Source: Flavobacteriaceae bacterium (GTDB lineage: Bacteria > Bacteroidota > Bacteroidia > Flavobacteriales > Flavobacteriaceae). Taken from it: a DNA stretch of 35,990 nt. The notes under the pieces are model-generated. The model searched no databases. It was not told the DNA's origin and saw nothing but the letters and a program-made list of their open reading frames with translations. Shown piece after piece: positions 33,624 through 35,990 of this stretch. A program made the translations under genes and the position numbers. The DNA is taken from NCBI GenBank assembly GCA_018608765.1, contig JABAYY010000021.1:1-35990 (forward strand). The letters run 5' to 3'. Positions within the stretch are counted from its first letter, which is position 1. Each line of letters opens with the position of its first letter.

Positions 33624-35357
33624 ATGGAAACACTAACCTCCAAACAAAAGGAATATTTAGAGCAACCGAAAGAACGTATTTCAGGAAGTGAAGCAATTGT
33701 AAGATGTCTGTTAGCCGAAGGTGTAGAGGTCTTATATGGTTATCCTGGTGGGGCTATTATGCCAGTGTATGATGAGCTCTATAAATATGAAGGTAAAATA
33801 AATCACGTCCTTACAAGACACGAACAATGTGCTGCTCATGCTGCTCAAGGCTATGCGCGTATTTCTGGAAATGTAGGAGTTGCCATGGCCACTTCGGGAC
33901 CCGGTGCAACCAACTTAATAACAGGAATAGCCGACGCACAAATAGACTCAACACCTATTGTATGTATTACAGGACAAGTTCCTTCGCATTTATTAGGAAG
34001 TGATGCGTTTCAAGAAACGGATATTGTTGGAATTTCTACACCTGTTACAAAGTGGAATCACCAAATTACAAAAGCGTCTCAAATCCCAGAAATTATTGCA
34101 CGCGCTTTTTATATAGCAAGAAGTGGCCGTCCAGGGCCTGTGCTAATAGACATTACAAAAGATGCTCAATTTGAGGAATTTGATTTCCAATACAAAAAAT
34201 GTACAGGCGTTCGCAGTTATAAGCCTGTTCCTGTAATAGATGAAAATGCTATTACTGCAGCTGCAGCACTTATCAATTCCGCAAAAAAGCCAATGATCGT
34301 TTGGGGTCAAGGTGTGATTTTAGGCAAAGCCGAAGAAGAATTGAAGGCTGTGATTGAAAAAACAGGCATCCCTTCTGCATGGACTATTTTGGGTGCTTCA
34401 GCAATTCCTACGGCACATCCATTAAATATTGGGATGGTTGGAATGCACGGAAATTATGCTCCCAACGTTCTCACCAATGAATGTGATGTGTTGATTGCGA
34501 TTGGAATGCGATTTGACGACCGTGTCACTGGAAAATTAGACGAATATGCGACTCAGGCCAAAATTATTCATTTTGAAATTGACCCCGCAGAAATTGATAA
34601 AAATGTAAAAACAGATGTCGCAGTTTTAGGAGATGCTAAAACAAGTTTGACAAAACTATTAGCATTATTAAATACCAACTCACACCCAGATTGGTTGAAA
34701 AAATTTAAGGACCTATATACTATTGAGTACGACAAAGTCATTAAAAATGACCTACATCCAACCTCAGAAGGCCTTACTATGGGAGAGGTGCTTAAAGAAA
34801 TAAACAGTCAAACTAAAGGTGAGGCAGCTATTGTTACAGATGTTGGTCAACACCAAATGATTGCCTGTCGTTATGCCGATTTTAATGTTAGTAAAAGTAA
34901 TATTACATCCGGAGGATTAGGCACAATGGGCTTTGCATTACCAGCGGCTATTGGCGCTAAGATGGCAGCTCCAGAGAGAGAGGTCGTAGCAATTATTGGA
35001 GACGGCGGTTATCAAATGACCATCCAAGAGCTAGGCACAATTTTTCAGAACAAAGTTCCAGTGAAAATAGTAGTCTTAAACAATGAGTTTTTAGGAATGG
35101 TACGCCAGTGGCAACAACTATTTTTTGACAAGCGTTATGCCTCAACCGAAATGGTAAATCCAAATTTTGTAGCCATAGCAAAAGGCTATTATATAGAAGC
35201 CCAAAAAGTAACCAAGCGAGAAAATCTCGCAACGGCTGTAAAAGAAATGATAGCGAGTGACGAACCTTACTTCTTAGAAGTTTGTGTAGAAAAAGAAAAC
35301 AATGTATTTCCAATGGTTCCTTCGGGAGCTTCGGTTTCAGACATAAGATTAGACTAA
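33624..35357 (+). CDS. ilvB: Acetolactate synthase, catalytic subunit
   Basis: A 577-aa thiamine-diphosphate enzyme joining pyruvate with pyruvate or 2-oxobutyrate, the first common step of valine, leucine and isoleucine synthesis. The N-terminal pyrimidine-binding domain has the catalytic glutamate Glu67 in TRHEQCAAHAAQGYAR. A central FAD-binding domain follows (about 200-350, containing IGMRFDDRVTG), then the C-terminal pyrophosphate-binding domain with the GDGGYQMTIQELGT motif (about 457-470) and LNNEFLGMVRQWQQ. All parts are complete. The small regulatory subunit gene starts 2 bases after its stop, so the holoenzyme subunits are made together. Confidence 0.95.
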   Translation: METLTSKQKEYLEQPKERISGSEAIVRCLLAEGVEVLYGYPGGAIMPVYDELYKYEGKINHVLTRHEQCAAHAAQGYARISGNVGVAMATSGPGATNLITGIADAQIDSTPIVCITGQVPSHLLGSDAFQETDIVGISTPVTKWNHQITKASQIPEIIARAFYIARSGRPGPVLIDITKDAQFEEFDFQYKKCTGVRSYKPVPVIDENAITAAAALINSAKKPMIVWGQGVILGKAEEELKAVIEKTGIPSAWTILGASAIPTAHPLNIGMVGMHGNYAPNVLTNECDVLIAIGMRFDDRVTGKLDEYATQAKIIHFEIDPAEIDKNVKTDVAVLGDAKTSLTKLLALLNTNSHPDWLKKFKDLYTIEYDKVIKNDLHPTSEGLTMGEVLKEINSQTKGEAAIVTDVGQHQMIACRYADFNVSKSNITSGGLGTMGFALPAAIGAKMAAPEREVVAIIGDGGYQMTIQELGTIFQNKVPVKIVVLNNEFLGMVRQWQQLFFDKRYASTEMVNPNFVAIAKGYYIEAQKVTKRENLATAVKEMIASDEPYFLEVCVEKENNVFPMVPSGASVSDIRLD

Positions 35358-35359
35358 GA

Positions 35360-35890
35360 ATGGAAACAGAAAAACAACTTTATACAATTTCGATATATAC
35401 CGAAAATAATATCGGATTACTCAATCGAATTTCAGCAATTTTTCAGAGAAGACACATCAACATTGAAAGTATCAACACCTCTGTTTCAGAAATTGAAGGC
35501 GTCTCACGATTTACTATTTTGGTCAACATGACCGAAGATCAAATCAAAAAGATTTTAGGACAAATTGAAAAACAAGTGGAGGTTATAAAAGCCTATTACC
35601 ACACCGATGATGATACAATTTATCAAGAATCATGCTTGTTTAAAATTAAATCAGATCTATTATTTGAAGAGCGTCAAATTCAAAATATAATCAAAGAAAG
35701 CAATGCACGAATTGTGACTGTAAATAAAGAGTTTTTTGTGCTCGAAAAATCAGGGCGTCGCAGTGAATTAGAACTTTTACACAGAGAATTAAATGCATTC
35801 GGGATCATGCAATTTGTAAGATCAGGACGCATCGCAATAACCAAAGACAAATTAAAAATAACGGAAATGCTAAACGCATTCAAAAACTAA
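35360..35890 (+). CDS. ilvN: Acetolactate synthase, regulatory subunit
   Basis: A 176-aa protein with an N-terminal ACT domain (about residues 6-80, [20 protein letters not shown], then [20 protein letters not shown]) and the C-terminal domain usual for the small subunit. The ACT domain binds the feedback inhibitor valine and activates IlvB. The start at 35360 ([10 protein letters not shown]) is preferred over the earlier in-frame ATG at 35282, which lies inside ilvB and adds 26 residues with no family resemblance. The length fits the larger type of small subunit (IlvH-like). Confidence 0.92.
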   Translation: METEKQLYTISIYTENNIGLLNRISAIFQRRHINIESINTSVSEIEGVSRFTILVNMTEDQIKKILGQIEKQVEVIKAYYHTDDDTIYQESCLFKIKSDLLFEERQIQNIIKESNARIVTVNKEFFVLEKSGRRSELELLHRELNAFGIMQFVRSGRIAITKDKLKITEMLNAFKN

Positions 35891-35895
35891 CTAAA

Positions 35896-35990
35896 ATGTC
35901 AAATTATTTTAACACGTTAACATTAAGAGAAAAACTAGAGCAATTAGGGAAATGTCGTTTTATGGACGCTTCAGAATTTGAAGACGGAGT
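35896..35990 (+). CDS. ilvC: Ketol-acid reductoisomerase, N-terminal part (cut by window edge)
   Basis: The last 95 bases open a reading frame beginning [19 protein letters not shown] and continuing with [13 protein letters not shown]. This is the N-terminus of the long (class II, E. coli-type) ketol-acid reductoisomerase, which reduces and isomerises acetolactate with NADPH and magnesium. It starts 5 bases after ilvN, as the fourth gene of the operon. The catalytic and cofactor regions lie beyond the window, so completeness cannot be judged. Confidence 0.85.
   Translation, partial: MSNYFNTLTLREKLEQLGKCRFMDASEFEDG

Noticed and set aside
35282-35359. Upstream ATG for ilvN inside ilvB
   Set aside because: It overlaps the 3' end of ilvB in another frame, and the ACT domain begins directly after the Met at 35360.
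1-35990. CRISPR arrays, tRNA or rRNA genes, insertion sequences, prophage or defence islands
   Set aside because: I looked for repeated spacers, cloverleaf sequences, transposase or integrase proteins and terminal repeats and saw none.

Overview
The window looks like a chromosome segment of a marine-type member of the Flavobacteriaceae (Bacteroidota). The evidence is AT-rich DNA, a complete Bat aerotolerance operon, promoters of the Bacteroidota TTTG/TAnnTTTG type rather than sigma70 boxes, few Shine-Dalgarno sequences, and protein sequences of flavobacterial character. I see no insertion sequence, prophage, CRISPR array, tRNA or rRNA. The DNA is mostly core metabolism, with one short decayed patch.

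Layout. (1) 1-2485: a CvpA-family membrane protein converges tail to tail, with overlapping stop codons, on a SulP anion transporter. (2) 2549-11954, all minus strand: a tightly packed operon read as moxR, DUF58 protein, a 556-aa DUF4381-like membrane protein, batA, batB, batC, batD, batE and a small 119-aa protein. (3) 12111-18228: mixed single genes: an aldo/keto reductase, a stand-alone AlbA_2 (Schlafen-type) protein, an M15 peptidase lipoprotein, a decayed stretch with a HAD-phosphatase N-terminal fragment, a GNAT acetyltransferase, an ALDH7-type aldehyde dehydrogenase and a CYTH protein. (4) 18488-31679: carbon/nitrogen assimilation: PEP carboxylase; then, leftward, glnB-amt and porin-amt operons; then, rightward, gltB-gltD. 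(5) 31935 to the right edge: ilvD-ilvB-ilvN-ilvC (ilvC cut by the window), preceded by a 255-base leader that can fold.

How the genes work together. Ammonium enters through two Amt channels. One is made with the PII sensor GlnB and the other with an outer-membrane beta-barrel protein. GltBD turns 2-oxoglutarate and glutamine into glutamate, PEP carboxylase refills oxaloacetate, and the ilv genes use glutamate-derived amino groups for branched-chain amino acids.

The most interesting thing I found is regulatory. The promoters of the two ammonium-transport operons share one architecture: a near-identical -7 box (CTCAAAAGTA / CTCAAAACTA on the plus strand), a palindrome ACCCC-N10-12-GGGGT centred 29 or 30 bp upstream of that box, and a second such palindrome 53 or 52 bp farther upstream. 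This suggests one dedicated but unidentified nitrogen regulator. I did not find a novel multi-gene system.
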